A stretch of 64,000 nt of DNA from Cercophora sp. LCS_1 (GCA_036250225.1 JAPZLL010000044.1:186001-250000), one strand, 5' to 3'; positions 30,855-42,623 are shown, numbered from the stretch's first letter. Program-made: numbers and translations. Notes: a model not told the origin generated them from the letters alone.

Positions 30855-33301
30855 ATGCCTGTCCCAACTCCGCACACATTACAAGTCATCAAACCCGCAA
30901 CCGCACCGCGAATTCCAATGGAGCCGAAGCCCCAAAGTAGTGCCAATCTCGAGACAGGTCTCGGGCCCATCGCGCGCCTTGTGCAGACCGTCCTGCGAAA
31001 CTCCCGTGCGCTGGCCGATGCGATCAAGCCTGAAGAAAATGAGCCGGGCGATTCCTTCAATATGCAACAGGTCCTACCCTTGTTTGACAATGAATTCGTA
31101 CGCTTCAAGATGTGGGTAGGGAACCTCGGGGCTCACCAAACAGGCCGTGCATCGCTCGACTACCGGCTGCGAGAAGCGTCCCACCTTCAGGAACAGGTCA
31201 TTCACCTGCTCCAAGACGCATCCGAATCACTGCAGGAGGCTCTCGCCATCACACAACCGAAGAATGGCGCCATGGATGAGGACGAGCAACAACACTCCGG
31301 GGACAGCCCCGACGACGCGAGCGAGGACAGCTTCACCGATTCCGACCCAGATGAGCCCTCTTCAGAGTCACGCCTATCAACACTCTGCGCAGACATACGA
31401 GAAGTCATCGACTGCTTGCTCCGCCTTTCCGTTGCCATCGCGAATCCTGCGCCGCACGAAAGGTTCCGCAAGTTTGGTGCCGAGGATGTCTCATACCGAC
31501 AGCCCACCGATATCGCATATGTTAGGGACAAATTTCCCAGACTGACGCATGAGATGGCCGAAGTACTCGGCAAATCCATCACGCGGCGCCGTCAGTTCTT
31601 TCGCTATCGCATGGCTCACCGCGAAAAGCTGGCCGCCGGGCTGGAGGACGTCAGTACCGTCAAGGATAAAGATGACAGTTTGACCGAGATCCTGCCCAAA
31701 ACCGTTGCCTCAACATTGCCAGAGCACATCAAGGCCAATTTGAACCTCAACCTCAGAAAGGACGTGATCGACGAGGATACTAGATCCGACACAGCAGAAT
31801 CCATGACCTCATATGCTACTTCTGCAGGTCTCTCCGCTGAAATGAGAGGCGGAGAGACCGTTCCCCCACCGCCACCACTACGAGTCCCGTCTCTCCCCAT
31901 ACAAGCTAAGCTCGGGAGCTTTGAGTGTCCCTTTTGTTATAGGGTCATATCGGTCAGCTCTCGTGCGGCGTGGAAGTAAGTGCAAGCAGGTCCCCCTCTA
32001 AGTTAGGATCTTGGCCTAACGCGAGAGTTCGAAACAGGCGACATGTCTTTGGCGACCTTCTCCCCTATACTTGTCTCTCCGACACCTGCCTTGACTTCAA
32101 CGTGGAATTCGCCAGGCGAAGATCGTGGCGCACCCACATCTCGCAGCATCATTGGAAAACATGGTCTTGTCCCTTCCAATGTAGTGGTACGCATCAGTCC
32201 GCATCTAGTCTCGAAACACACATTGGCACCAAACATCTCCCAGGCGCTCCAACAGAGCAACTTGCAGCAGTGGTGGCACTCAGTGAAAGCCCTGCGTCGG
32301 AGAATGTCGCTATTAACTGCCCAGTCTGTGATCACGCCACGACAGGGGTTAAGCAGTACACCCAACACGTGGGTCGACATATGGAGCAGTTGGCGTTGTT
32401 TGCCCTTCCCAGCCTCGACCAAGACTCTGGGGACTCGGATGAAGAAAACAAAACTGATAGTGCTGTATCCGAACCAAATACAGGAGATGAGCACCCTGAG
32501 ACTACCCAGACTGATAAACAAAGTGGACAGTCATGGAAGATGGAAGCCGCTGACAGAAAAGGAAAGATGCCCGAGGGTACTGAAGTGGCAACTACGAGAA
32601 TTGGGGACCTCTTATACTATCATGCGCAACTACTCGCGAATGCTACGGAGCAAGCCACTGCGAGCTCATCGGGGAAGGAACCTCTGGTCAGGCGCTATGA
32701 TCCACCGGTGTACCACTCTCAAGGGGGTTTCAAGGCCAACAGGGACGGGCATCAATGGTTATCTTCATGGGGCGTCGCGACCGACGAAGTATCCACAAAA
32801 GACCATCAAGTGGGAACTATACAAAACGATGCATCCTTTGTCAAAATCAGCGATGATACATACGCAGGTGACGACCAAAGTCTCGGCCCACATCAGCTTG
32901 ATGTCCCGCCATCTCCAAGACCAGACATCGGTGCTCGAGACAGCTCGCAGGTTAAAAACACGAAAAAAGTTCTGTGGAAGGCGATCCGCCTAGCAAACAC
33001 GGCGGTACAACTCGACAACTCCGGCGAATACCAAAGAGCGATCAGTCTGTACAGACAATCTTGCAATCTGGCTGCACAAGTGCAGGAGCGGATCAAGGAC
33101 GGAGGGGATCGGGCGAAACTTCAAGCAATAGTCGACACATACGACGGCCGTGTGAATGAACTTGAGCAAATAATTCAGCAAAGTCATGTCGAACATGCCG
33201 CTGAGGGGTCATCGCACGACGCAGAGGATGGAGATGTAGCCGCTCTGATGGATAAGCAGTCAAATCAAAGTAGGCAGACAGATGATGGAATGCAGGGCTA
33301 G
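30855..33301 (+). CDS. Zinc-finger protein with a C-terminal MIT domain
   Basis: Spliced model join(30855..31975, 32038..33301), 794 aa; the intron (GTAAGT donor, AACAG acceptor) rebuilds RAAWKRHVFGDLLPYTCL. The N-terminal half is helical and acidic (SPDDASEDSFTDSDPDEPSSESRLSTL, split here for length by the reader as residues about 130-160). The middle has Cys/His pairs typical of a fungal C2H2-type set: FECPFCYRVIS, YTCLSDTCLDF, RRSWRTHISQHH, SCPFQCSGTH, INCPVCDH, QYTQHVGRHMEQLALF. The C-terminus has a MIT domain (about residues 670-750: AVQLDNSGEYQRAISLYRQS, DTYDGRVNELEQII), a three-helix unit that binds ESCRT-III tails or microtubule-linked partners. Start 30918 is an alternative (MEPKPQ). 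This fusion ties a predicted DNA/RNA- or protein-binding finger array to membrane-remodelling machinery; it is inference. Confidence 0.75.
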
Positions 33302-34184
33302 AAAGCGACGTGCAATTGGGTCTGAGCTCCGCAGAAGTGGACTCTTGGTAGAATGGGAGGTATAAAACTGAAGAAGGTCCGGTTCGGGGAATAACCGGAG
33401 ACGAGCCTACACCGACAGGTGTAGAAACTCATTCACCAGACTACGGCGATCCACTATGCCTGCTGCGCCGCCACATCATGGCGTCCAAGTAACACACGTG
33501 CACATCAGCAACGTGCCCACGCCGCCCCCAGACGCGGCGTCGGTTTGACCCTGAAGAAGCCGGATTCAGTGTCTAGTGTCACGTGTACTAAGTTTTGTCA
33601 CCACCAACCTGACATAACCAACAGACCAACGTCAAGTCATAAAGCATAACCGCTCGTTCATTTGCATAACCGGGACCGCTTAGCATATGTACACATTGGA
33701 ACGAACCCATGAGCTCCCAACCCTCATGTCATGTTGGAGGAGAGATCCAGACACAATCATCTCCTCAACCCAATCGTCCATGTCAAAAACGCAAGATATC
33801 AACAACGCCAGTTCCAAATGCAACCAAAGTGGACGCTCCACCGTCATGGCGTTGCTTCACCCCCGGACTAGCAAGTACCTAGAAGATTGACCCTCGGAAA
33901 ACCTGTTGGGTATCAAAATGAGGTAGTAGTGAAGATCTTCCCGCTCCGCTGAATGGACCTGGCACAGCTTATCCCGGTTCAGGTCCTGTGGTGCGGTACA
34001 TATCCTGGCACGCTGGTACCAGAGTGCGGCAAAGATGAACAGATGGACTAGTTAAAAAGGCTCGTAACCCATCCTCGGCGGCGCCAATTTGTCCCAAATG
34101 GCCCTCAAAATAAACCCCCGGCATTGAACTAGACACACTAAGTTAGCAGAGGGCATCGTGCCCTCGAAGCCTGGCAGGAGCCCA
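33302..34184. other. Intergenic between convergent genes
   Basis: About 0.9 kb of 3' flank shared by the zinc finger-MIT gene and the Whi5-like gene. No supported gene. Confidence 0.6.
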
Positions 34185-36012
34185 TCAAGCTCCAATGACA
34201 CGAGCGCCGTCCCGGCGCGCCCTCGATACTGGGATTTGGATCTCGCTCTCAGAATCCGAATCGTCTGCGGCAGCAACTCTATCTAACATGCGGTCAATAT
34301 CCTCGTCCGCCAACGCGGGGCGTGGTCTTGGCGGTATTGTGAGGCCGGTAGAAACTGGCAGCTGCTTGGCTCGTGGGATCTGGCCGTGGGCCTCGGAGTG
34401 GCTATAGGCGCCGCTGCCGTTGACTTTCCTGCGAGCAGCACCTCGCGAGTACGCCCCGTGTGCATCATCAATGTCCATGTCACTGAGAGACTTCTCAAAA
34501 CCGACCCGCTTCTGCGAGTGGGACTGCGATCGAGCGTGAAGCGTCGGACGCCCCGTTGGGAGGCTTTTTCGCGGCTGCGAGGTGGGAAGAGCCGTCCGCT
34601 GGGACGCCGAGTGGGTAGAGGGTAGTGGTTGCGAGGAGGACGGGAAAGCGTGTTTCAGGTTGGCCGAGTTACCCGGACTGCTCATGAAGAGAAGCGATTC
34701 AATGGCGTCCTTCTCGCGCACATTTTGATGGGGAGAGAACACCATCGGGTCGATGAGCGGCGTTCTGTGTGCGGCAACGTATGGGCTGGGTTGCCCTGGG
34801 GTGTTTGGGCCTGTGTGGGGTGAGCCAGAGAGGAACGTAGGCGTAAGTTTTGGGTTGGAGTTCCGACGAGGGTGGTGGAACTGTCGGGAGGGCTGGATCG
34901 AGACAGGAGGAGCAAGTGCGTGTGAGATCTTTACAGGAGACGTAGGGCTGGCGGCAAGTCCCGAATGGTAAGTCTCGCGCCAGCCATGATCGCTCAATCG
35001 TGGCGGGAACTGATGCGAGAGTCCCGTCGCCGGCGTTGTGTTGTTGCTTCCCCTGTGCGAGGCAGTTGAGAGCTGAGGACTTGCCGAAGATCCGTTTCTT
35101 AGGTGAATAGTCGAGGTGCTGGACGCAGGGGAGCCGGCCTGCGAGGCCAGTGTCTCGACCTGGTCGATAGTGTGGGACTGCCAACCGTGCTTGACCTTGA
35201 CCATTGCATATCCAAGTCGAGCTTTGAGCTCGGCAGACAGCTGCAGCAAGTTAAGTTAGAAAGAGGGCAAGAGAGAGGGCAGATAACGCCCGGGAGGCTA
35301 GTGGCACACATACCTCGCCAGCGCGACTGCCAGTGGTGGAGGCTATGCTCACGGTGCTCGTGTTCCTCGAATGACCATGACCGCCCATTCGAATTGGAGA
35401 CGCGCTGGATTTTGAACGCGCGTGTTTTGCTGAACCGTCCGCCATTCTCTTCTTCGAGGCCCCGTCCTCGTCCGGATCGTTGTTGCCGTCCGGTATCCTT
35501 TCTTGTGCAGCAGCAATCTGAGACAGCTGCAGGAGCTGTGACTCTTGGCTGGAGTCCTGAGCGCTGCCGCCGCTGGGACTCATTGCACCCTCGCTGGCGG
35601 GCGGGGTAAACACGAGATCGGCGTCGTTGGAGCTGGTGTCCTGCGAATTGCTGCTGGAAAAGGGGGGCTGCGGTCGCTGGGAGGGCGGGGGTGCTCGGAG
35701 CGGCGGGTTGGACGCGTTCTCGGTCGGTGGTGGTGGGTGCGAGTCGGGAGCGGGCATTGTGGCGGGTCGATCGCGTCGGGTAGAATTGGCGTCGGGGCGA
35801 GCGACGCGAAGAGAAGTCGCGTCGGGGTCGGTGGAATAGTATACCTCGTGGTGTAGAGGCGTCGGTGTCGGGTCGAGATCGTGGTGCATTTTGCCGTGGG
35901 CCAAGTTGGCAACTCGGTTGGGTGCCGAGAGCGGCCGGGAAGAGTCGTCTTTGTCCGCGACACGTCGTGCGTCGAACCTCGGCGGGATCGAGGGCGAGTC
36001 CACGTCCATCAT
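34185..36012 (-). CDS. Whi5/Nrm1-like G1/S transcriptional repressor
   Basis: Spliced model complement(join(34185..35240, 35314..36012)), 584 aa (GTATGT donor, GCTGCAG acceptor). Most of the protein is disordered Ser/Pro/Thr sequence with many SP/TP sites (SASPIRMGG, TPTFLSGSPHTGP, QPSPYVAAHRTP), as expected for a CDK-regulated repressor. The short Whi5-type helix, LSAELKARLGYAMVKVKHGWQ, begins exactly at exon 2 and matches the roughly 25-residue domain that anchors Whi5/Nrm1 to the SBF/MBF transcription factors. In yeast these proteins hold back G1/S genes until Cln-CDK phosphorylation releases them. Near the C-terminus are an Asp-rich patch (SLSDMDIDDAHG) and a basic run. I cannot separate Whi5 from Nrm1 by sequence alone. 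The start at 36012 (MMDVDSPS) is the first ATG in frame. Confidence 0.75.
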
Positions 36013-37114
36013 TGCAGACGGACAGGCAAAGAGACGGCGGGACGTTTAGGGAGCAAGGTGATGACGGGAAGCCCAGTGGGCAGAGGGGGTTGTGGGAGGG
36101 CCAAGTTGGGACAAAGTCAATTGCGCGCTCGGAAGGACAGGATTTTGCGAGATTTGGCGATTTGGCCGACAGGCGGCCTTGGTTGGTTACGCGCGTTCGC
36201 GACGCCGCGGCCTAGCCAGCTAGCTCGGTTTCCCCTCCAGCACGAGCACACACCACAGCGGAACACAAGGGCAAGCGGAAGCACGGTCCCAATGGTGCGC
36301 CACGCGGCAATCAACCCCACCCTTGACAACCAAGCCCTGGCAAGCCACGTCGTCTCGCGATTCAGATCTGCCAGCGGCGGTGTGTTCAACTGGGCCCTGC
36401 GTTCCTCCAGCGTTCCTCGTCTTGGGCGCTCTCGCCACAGCCAAATGGCCCCAAACAACGCAGGTGCCGCGATGGGGAAAATCAGTGTCAGCGGGTGTCA
36501 GCGGGTGCCAGAGACGTCGCAGAAACGCGGCTCGCACATGGAAATGCCGTCGGGTGACAGTGGCTTGACGGGGATCCGGCGGGGTCGGCGCCACTTTTTA
36601 GCGATCAGCAAACCCTGGAGCGCCATTTTCCACGCTCTGGCCAACAGAAAGCGTGGGGGATGAAGAGGGACGCGAAGTCACGTGCCGCTCAATTTGTTTG
36701 GTTGTTGACTGCCCCTGAGCCCTCTGCAAGCGCCGACTCAAATGCAACGACGCATGGCAACCGTTGCCACGCCCACATGGAATCAAGCAGGCCAAAGTCA
36801 CACTGCAGAGGCAAAACATGAGGGGAGGTGGATTTTCTCAGGTATGTGGTGCCAGACAGCAGCACTCTGTCTATGTTTGGCTCTTGTGGCTTTCTACTCG
36901 AACCGGCCGTTTCACCTTCCACCAGCCCCTTTGCCTTTTCAGCCGTTCGAAAACCACAAGCAGCTTCCCTAGTGGTTTTGTGATGAGAGAGACCCAGCGC
37001 TCCGATGTGCTGGGCAGCACTACCTGTCAGCCTTCCGCAACCTGCAAGCGCAGCCTCGTGAGCTAAAGCCATTTCCCACCCATTCCTCCTTGATCTTGCA
37101 CCGACACATCTGCC
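36013..37114. other. Intergenic
   Basis: About 1.1 kb, GC-rich near 36100-36600; the short frames on both strands look like chance. Contains the Whi5-like promoter. Confidence 0.5.
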
Positions 37115-38709
37115 CTAGTGATCTATTCGAAGTGCAGGTATTTGGTCAGAGGGTATCCGAGGGCAGAATGGCGCCTGCTCAGCGTTCAACAGGTCTAGGG
37201 GGCATTGGGTTAGCACTTTAAACACCCTTGCTGCTGTGGTGCACCTACCGGCAATGTCGTTGCGGAAAAGGCGACGGCGCCTCTGAGAGGGCCGCTCATC
37301 CTTCGGCAGAGCATTCCTGGCTCTGACTTCGTCTTCGCGATAGCGCTTGACACTCGAGCGGGTCACTCTTCCAACGGTCTGCCTGGGAACATCCATGCGC
37401 GCGGTGGTGGGGAGATCAGGCATGGTGTCGTGGGATGTAACTCCCTTGGTGCTACTCTCCCTCTCGGTCTTGGCGTCCCTGATGGTGGTCCCGGGTATCT
37501 CAGTCTCCTTGTGGGCCGTCTCGCCGACGCCGTTCGAAGCCGCAGCAAGCGTCGTCGGCTGAGCGGCGCTGCCAACATCGATGATTGCGGCGATGGGCAC
37601 AGAGGTCATGGTCTCACCCCGTCCAAAAGCTTCACCGCCGCCATCACAAGCCATGCCGGCAGAGAGCGCGGCAACAAGGCTTGCCGCATTATTTTCCTTC
37701 TTCCTGCCGTCAACCTCCTCGCCTGCCTTGCGGGAAACCTCCGGGTGGATGCCATCCTTCAGCTTAAAACGAGGCTCGCCAGATTCAATAGCGGTTCGCC
37801 ACTTGATCTGGGTTATGTCGTCCTTTTCAACATCCCAGACGCCAGCCGCCTGAAGATATTGTGCGCACCGGGCTACCGCATCTGCACGAATTGAGGGCGA
37901 GAGACCGCCATCGCGCACCCATCGCCTGGCCGACTTCGTGTAAATATTGCGCTTATAGTCCCCTCGAAACTCGTAGATAATGCCGTCGGGAGAGAAGAGA
38001 ACTTGGTATGCACCCTGCCGTCTACCCTTCATGCTGTTGAACGTGAGGTGCGGGTCGCGTGTAATGGTGGACTTCTCCAGAATGGCATACTTGTGGGCAT
38101 GTATAAGATCTTCGAGGATCTTTGGACCCGAGGCGGGGGTGTGGCGACTAGATGTGGGATCGGCCATAGCGAGGTTCAAGTCGGGGATGCGGGATGGTTG
38201 ATGGGCAACTCGCTCAGGGCGAGCGCGTAGTGGTATCGGGCTGCTATCTTCGGGAGAATCCTGTTAGTCATTTGATGAATTTGAGGGACGAGATGTTTTG
38301 CGCCATAGTATCACCGGCCGGCAAGGTCTTTCCGTGCCAACCTGGCGATGAGAAGAGCAATCGTCGCTGCTTGCGACATAACGTGGAGAGCTTGGGAGAG
38401 AGAGACTATGAGCTCACGGAAAACTCCCAGGTGGGCACAATGTAAGTGGGCGCTAGGAATTGTAGCTGGAGAATGGTCGTGGCTCAATTGCCGCCCCGTA
38501 TTTGCTCAACAGGAACGCAACAGAGGTTGTCGAGGCACATCTCTGGCTGACAGATGCTGAGGGTGAGGGGTAAGAAGCGGCAAAACCAACGCGATGTAGA
38601 AATGCGTTGGAGGCAAAGAGCACCTGGAAGGCTGACGAGTGGAAAGTGGGTGCTGATGGGTACTTACCTTACTCTGGTGGGCGGCGGCTTCTGGCGTGAC
38701 AGGCGCCAT
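37115..38709 (-). CDS. Hypothetical protein, possible two or three exons
   Basis: The main exon is open from about 38262 to the stop at 37115. Its last 351 codons start at ATG 38167 (MADPTSSRH). Upstream, the frame stays open to a strong acceptor (TGACTAACAG ending near 38263) that would join in phase to a short first exon, 38668-38709 (MAPVTPEAAAHQSK, GTAAGT donor). That intron would be about 400 nt, long for this genome, so the exon 1 join is tentative. Recognisable segments: EDLIHAHKYAILEKSTITRDP, GAYQVLFSPDGIIYEFRGDY and RRWVRDGGLSPSIRADAVARC, a compact N-terminal domain; then a long Ala/Gly/Thr-rich and basic C-terminal part (QRRRRLFRNDIAG). I do not recognise the family. A 54 nt stretch near 37203-37250 has GTAGGT, CTAAC and CTAG splice signals, and reads through in frame either way. 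Confidence 0.5.
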
Positions 38710-39082
38710 GGATCGCCGACAACAGGAAAGAAGTGAATGGACAACACACCAAGGACATAGGCGGACATTTCATCTGGTTTCTGGCGAAGAATATCGTGCT
38801 GGACCCCCCACTAGCGCCCAGCTGGCAGACCAACCTGGGAGGTAATTCGAATTTTATACCAGGACACAGAAACTTCCGGCCACTTTCCAACAGGCTACCT
38901 CTTTCGAACTCGAACCACTGTTCGTCCTGCCGACTTTTTTGGGGGAAGCCGGAAGGAACAGAGCCACCTTCGTGAAACCACAGCGCCTCTGCAGTCGGTA
39001 AAGTATGCACTACAGTCTCTTTTTATCTTTTATTTTTATCCCGACTTCAAAAATTAACAGCTATAAAGCAGCACATTGCGTG
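38710..39082. other. Intergenic between divergent genes
   Basis: No supported gene. Upstream regions of the unknown minus-strand gene and the plus-strand tail-anchored gene. Confidence 0.55.
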
Positions 39083-39760
39083 ATGAACGCTTTTCCCACC
39101 ATCGAGGCTGGCTCGTCGGCCCCAGAGCCTGGGCGCAGCGACCACATTGAACCCAATCAGCCTGCGGAGGATAGCCGACCCTACAACGAGAACCCCGTAA
39201 GGATAGCTAAGCAACGACCAAAATAAAGGATGCGCTAACAATTCGAACAGAACACCGTTCCCTCCGCTGTCGATCCCATGCCCTTCCTGTCCTCGTCCTC
39301 GGTCCTGGACATCGGGAACTTCCCAAGCGCAACCGTCGACCAGCTTCGTGAGGTGATCGCCATTTATCGGCAGAATAACACCTACCTTGCCGAGGCTCTT
39401 CAGAAACTAAAGGATGATCGTCGCAATCTTGACAACGAGTTGTTTAACCAGAAAATGGTGATAAGAGATCTTGGTCACCAGTTGGATGACAACTGTGCGG
39501 AGTGTCGCGAGGTCCGAGCCGAGTTCTTCAACGCGCTTGCCGGCATGAAGAAGACGGTCCGCGACACTTCCGGGGATAGCTTTTTGAAGCCTGCGGCCCG
39601 GGTTGTGACGATCGTGGGAGTCGTGGCGCTCGCTTTTGTCTTGAACACCGCGCTGGCCAATCTCTGCAGCATGGTCAGCTCCGAGAACGACAGCGCATAC
39701 TTCAAGGAGAATCTTTGGCCACTCTCCCTGCTCCTTGCATTTGTCTTTATGCATCTCTAA
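39083..39760 (+). CDS. Tail-anchored coiled-coil protein 1
   Basis: Spliced model join(39083..39196, 39251..39760), 207 aa (GTAAGG donor, CTAAC branch, AACAG acceptor, phase 0). The N-terminal 45 residues are disordered; then a helical stretch likely to form a coiled coil (TVDQLREVIAIYRQNNTYL, LQKLKDDRRNLDNELFNQ), a Cys-pair region (DNCAECREVR), a hydrophobic helix (VVTIVGVVALAFVLNTALANL) and, after a polar loop, a second hydrophobic end (LWPLSLLLAFVFMHL). The C-terminal position of the spans and lack of a signal peptide suggest a tail-anchored or hairpin topology. No family recognised. It is the first of three coiled-coil plus C-terminal anchor genes in 3.5 kb. Confidence 0.65.
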
Positions 39761-40741
39761 ATAAACACACAGGTAGATAGATGGATTTCCAATGCGATGA
39801 GTCTGGCCTGCAACAAGTATTGAAGGTGCGCCGAGAAGTGATATTGTGTGAAATGCAGTGGCCGGTCCCAAGAAATTTTGCGCGGAGTCTACACACAAAA
39901 ACACTCCCTGTGGCAAGGCTCCCAGAGGGAAATATGCCTGCTGAAAACAACAAAGAAAAGCAGACATCCAATCCGTACACAAGGTGGGCTTGCTGCAGTG
40001 ACTGACGTATGACCTAATTTATTTGTTCGGTCTCGTGGCACAGTGTCACATCATATCACTATCGTTTGCTGTGAGTCACCAAGGTGTGGAGAGTATGTTC
40101 GCCGCATTTTTGCTTCAGAGGAATAAAAGCTAAAGCGAGCACCACAACAGTAAAGCGAGTAGCAAAAAAATTGAGATCGGTAAGCTGCCTGCTTGTTCTC
40201 TTGTCTTCAAGGTTGGCCTCCTTGGCCTCCCATTCAGCTCAACTGCGCTTTATCTCTTCCGTTTCGGTCTTGAGTTCTTGGCTAGCTTCTTCAACGAGTT
40301 CCTCCGTTCCTCATGAGAAGTTGGAGTGCTAGGTCTTGCGTCACGCTTTGGGGACAAGCTGGGGAGCAAAGAAGATTGGCTGACAGGAAGTGTTTTTATA
40401 GCCTAGGCAGTTTCACCGTGTCTCCTGCTAGAGCTGGACCCCCAAGACCTGCGCTCTGTCTACGTAGTCATTGATGGAGAAGAACCTCGAGGACTTTCAG
40501 TCATGGCACTTCATGTTGAGCTCATGACATTGGCATGTGGGCTGTTTGTGCATCCTCTGAACTATTGTTCCATCGCTACCTAGGCGAGCTAGGGTGTGCA
40601 GGAACCGGCTGTATCATCTTTCCCCAGTGGTGGCCTTCCGCGCCAGGTGTTTTGGTAATTACCTAGGCGTCCTATTCCCGCCTCCAAATACCACCAGAAA
40701 CAGCCATGTAACCCCTGCCCACGGTCGATCCTGGACCCAAT
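39761..40741. other. Intergenic between convergent genes
   Basis: No supported gene; 3' flanks of tail-anchored genes 1 and 2. Confidence 0.55.
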
Positions 40742-41389
40742 TTATTCATGCTTGCCCAGGTACTTATACGCCACGGCAGCGAGGAAGATGGCCAAAGCCA
40801 TACCTAGGACACCACAACGAACCCCAGCCTTGAAGGAAAGCGCCTCCAGGGTTTTCGCGGCTCGCTCCCACGCTTCGTTGCTTTCGCGGATTTCACGCAA
40901 CTGCTCATCGGTTTCCCTACGTAGTGTCTCGAAAAGCCCTTCCCAATCCGTTTCCATGCGGGCGAACAAGGCCTCCCAGTCGTCGATGAAGCCGTGTAGC
41001 GTCATGATTGTCGAATTCATTTCGTTGATGATGTCATCTCCGAGGCGCGCTGTAGACAATGTGACGCGTCTGGCCAACCGGGCGTCGGCGCGAGCTGCGT
41101 CGCGTTGCGTCTCCAGACGCAAGATCTGCAGGCGGAGCGCTTCGATCTCCTCGTGCTTGCGTTGCAGTTCGGCGTGGAGGATGTCTCTGGTCGACAGTCT
41201 GGGTTGCGTCGCGGTGGGCGCGGTGGTAGTCTGGTAATGTTGTCAGCATGGATGAATCGGATCTGGCGATGTGTGTAAGGGATGTCTTACCGGAGTGTCG
41301 CTTTGTGCCTCAGGTTGGGCCAAGGCGCTGCTGTTTCCATCAGCCGCGATGGCTGGAGCATCAGAGTCGTTCGCAACCGCGGAGTTCAT
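40742..41389 (-). CDS. Tail-anchored coiled-coil protein 2
   Basis: Spliced model complement(join(40742..41230, 41291..41389)), 195 aa; GTAAGA donor, TTACCAG acceptor, phase 0. After a disordered N-terminus (MNSAVANDSDAPAIAADG), helices rich in Arg/Glu/Leu follow (LHAELQRKHEEIEALRLQIL, RLETQRDAARADARLARR, ETDEQLREIRESNEAWERAA), giving a convincing coiled coil, then one C-terminal hydrophobic helix (VLGMALAIFLAAVAYKYLG) and a two-residue charged end (KHE). This is tail-anchored topology: cytosolic coiled coil on an organelle membrane. Family unknown. It has the same plan as the genes at 39083 and 41952, but sequence identity between the three is low, so they are either fast-evolving paralogues or similar by composition. 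Confidence 0.65.
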
Positions 41390-41951
41390 GGTTGGAGTTG
41401 CTGGTTAAAATTAGCATCGTCATGAGGATATTAGACAAGGGGGGCTGGGATGGCGAACCTCTATAGATGTTCATGGGGATCGATTGATGGTGGTGGCTGC
41501 GGGAAAGGCAGAAGAGGCTAGATTAAACGGAAAGCAAGAAAGAGGCGGGATTGCTGTCCTCAGTCTGCACTGCCGGTACCCTGCTTGGCAGGTTTTCCGC
41601 ATGGCGGGTGCTATGTAAAAACGATGATCGGGAGGAAACCAGTGGAGAATAGCAAGGTGACCTGGGATTTCGTCCAATATCGGGCACCTGACGAGACAAA
41701 CCACCAACCTGCAAATTTGGAGCGCTATATCCGGTGCTGAGAATAATATTTCAGGGTCTGTGGAATATTTTCAATGCCTGAAAATAATAACTCGGCCTCA
41801 TTTCTCAAGATAAAGATGCCTCTCAATTTGTCAGCGCGCGAGTTGTCCCATCAGGATTTGCCTATCATCCTTCCTCCTTATGACTATGATAGCGAATGTG
41901 AAGTGCGAATTGCGCGTAATAGCGGGCTATGTTCTCCCCATATAGATTGCT
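41390..41951. other. Intergenic
   Basis: No supported gene. Promoter side of tail-anchored gene 2. Confidence 0.55.
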
Positions 41952-42623
41952 CTACCAGAATAAAATCTTGAAGACCCAAGCCGACATAGCAATCACAACG
42001 GCCGAGACAAACATCCTGGCGCTGAAGCTAATAACCCCATTGTAGATCCTCTCGACCTCGTGATCCTCCTCTTGTTTGAACCGCTCCGCACGCAAGGCCA
42101 AACCGTCCCTCTCTGACTTCACTCTGATCTTGTCGCACTCCTGCATGTCATGGCGTTGATGGTCCCTCTCCTTCATCTTCAACTCGCTTTCCTGCGATGC
42201 CAATTTTAGTTTACGGTCGAGGCGGGCCCGGCTCTTATTCTTCCGGAACTCCAAATTGGCGTCCTGGCGAGCGGAAACAGCAACCACCTCCTCCATCTTC
42301 CGCTCGTGCTCGTTCTTCAAGAACTGCTCGTGGCGACTGACCATCGTAATTTCGTGCTGTCGCGCAGCTTCGGCCTCGTCGAGGTAGGAGGCGAAACTGA
42401 GTTCCTGTTTTTCGCAATCCCAGTCAGCAGAGAACCTACTGGTAAGCAAGCAAATGAAGTCCAAAATGACGTCTCTCTCTGCATCACCAGCCCCAACGCG
42501 CGCAATGCCGGAATCACCCAACCAGTCTGGTACCCCACTCGACAACGAAGTTAACGATCCATCTAACTCTCCCACCTTGCGAGCGCAGTGAGAGAGCTGG
42601 GCCAGACCGGCGTGTGGGGGCAA
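41952..42623 (-). CDS. Tail-anchored coiled-coil protein 3 (5' end uncertain)
   Basis: Open stretch ending at 41952. The clear part is a long charged coiled coil (DEAEAARQHEITMVSRHEQF, KNEHERKMEEVVAVSARQ, KLKLASQESELKMKERDHQR, LALRAERFKQEEDHEVERI) followed by a C-terminal hydrophobic helix (MFVSAVVIAMSAWVFKILFW) that ends the protein, i.e. tail-anchored. There is no ATG at the upstream end of the open stretch. A strong acceptor (branch CTGAC, AAAAACAG) lies just before ELSFASYLDEAEAA, so the true first exon is upstream. A candidate is at 43172-43197 and beyond (MASGFHPNPPFYSGPAPSS... with a GTAAGC donor), but the phases do not match directly, so a middle exon is probably missing. Confidence 0.5.
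   Translation of the reverse strand: MPPHAGLAQLSHCARKVGELDGSLTSLSSGVPDWLGDSGIARVGAGDAERDVILDFICLLTSRFSADWDCEKQELSFASYLDEAEAARQHEITMVSRHEQFLKNEHERKMEEVVAVSARQDANLEFRKNKSRARLDRKLKLASQESELKMKERDHQRHDMQECDKIRVKSERDGLALRAERFKQEEDHEVERIYNGVISFSARMFVSAVVIAMSAWVFKILFW

Noticed and set aside
35103..35609. A plus-strand frame over 160 codons.
   Set aside because: Antisense shadow of the Whi5-like gene.
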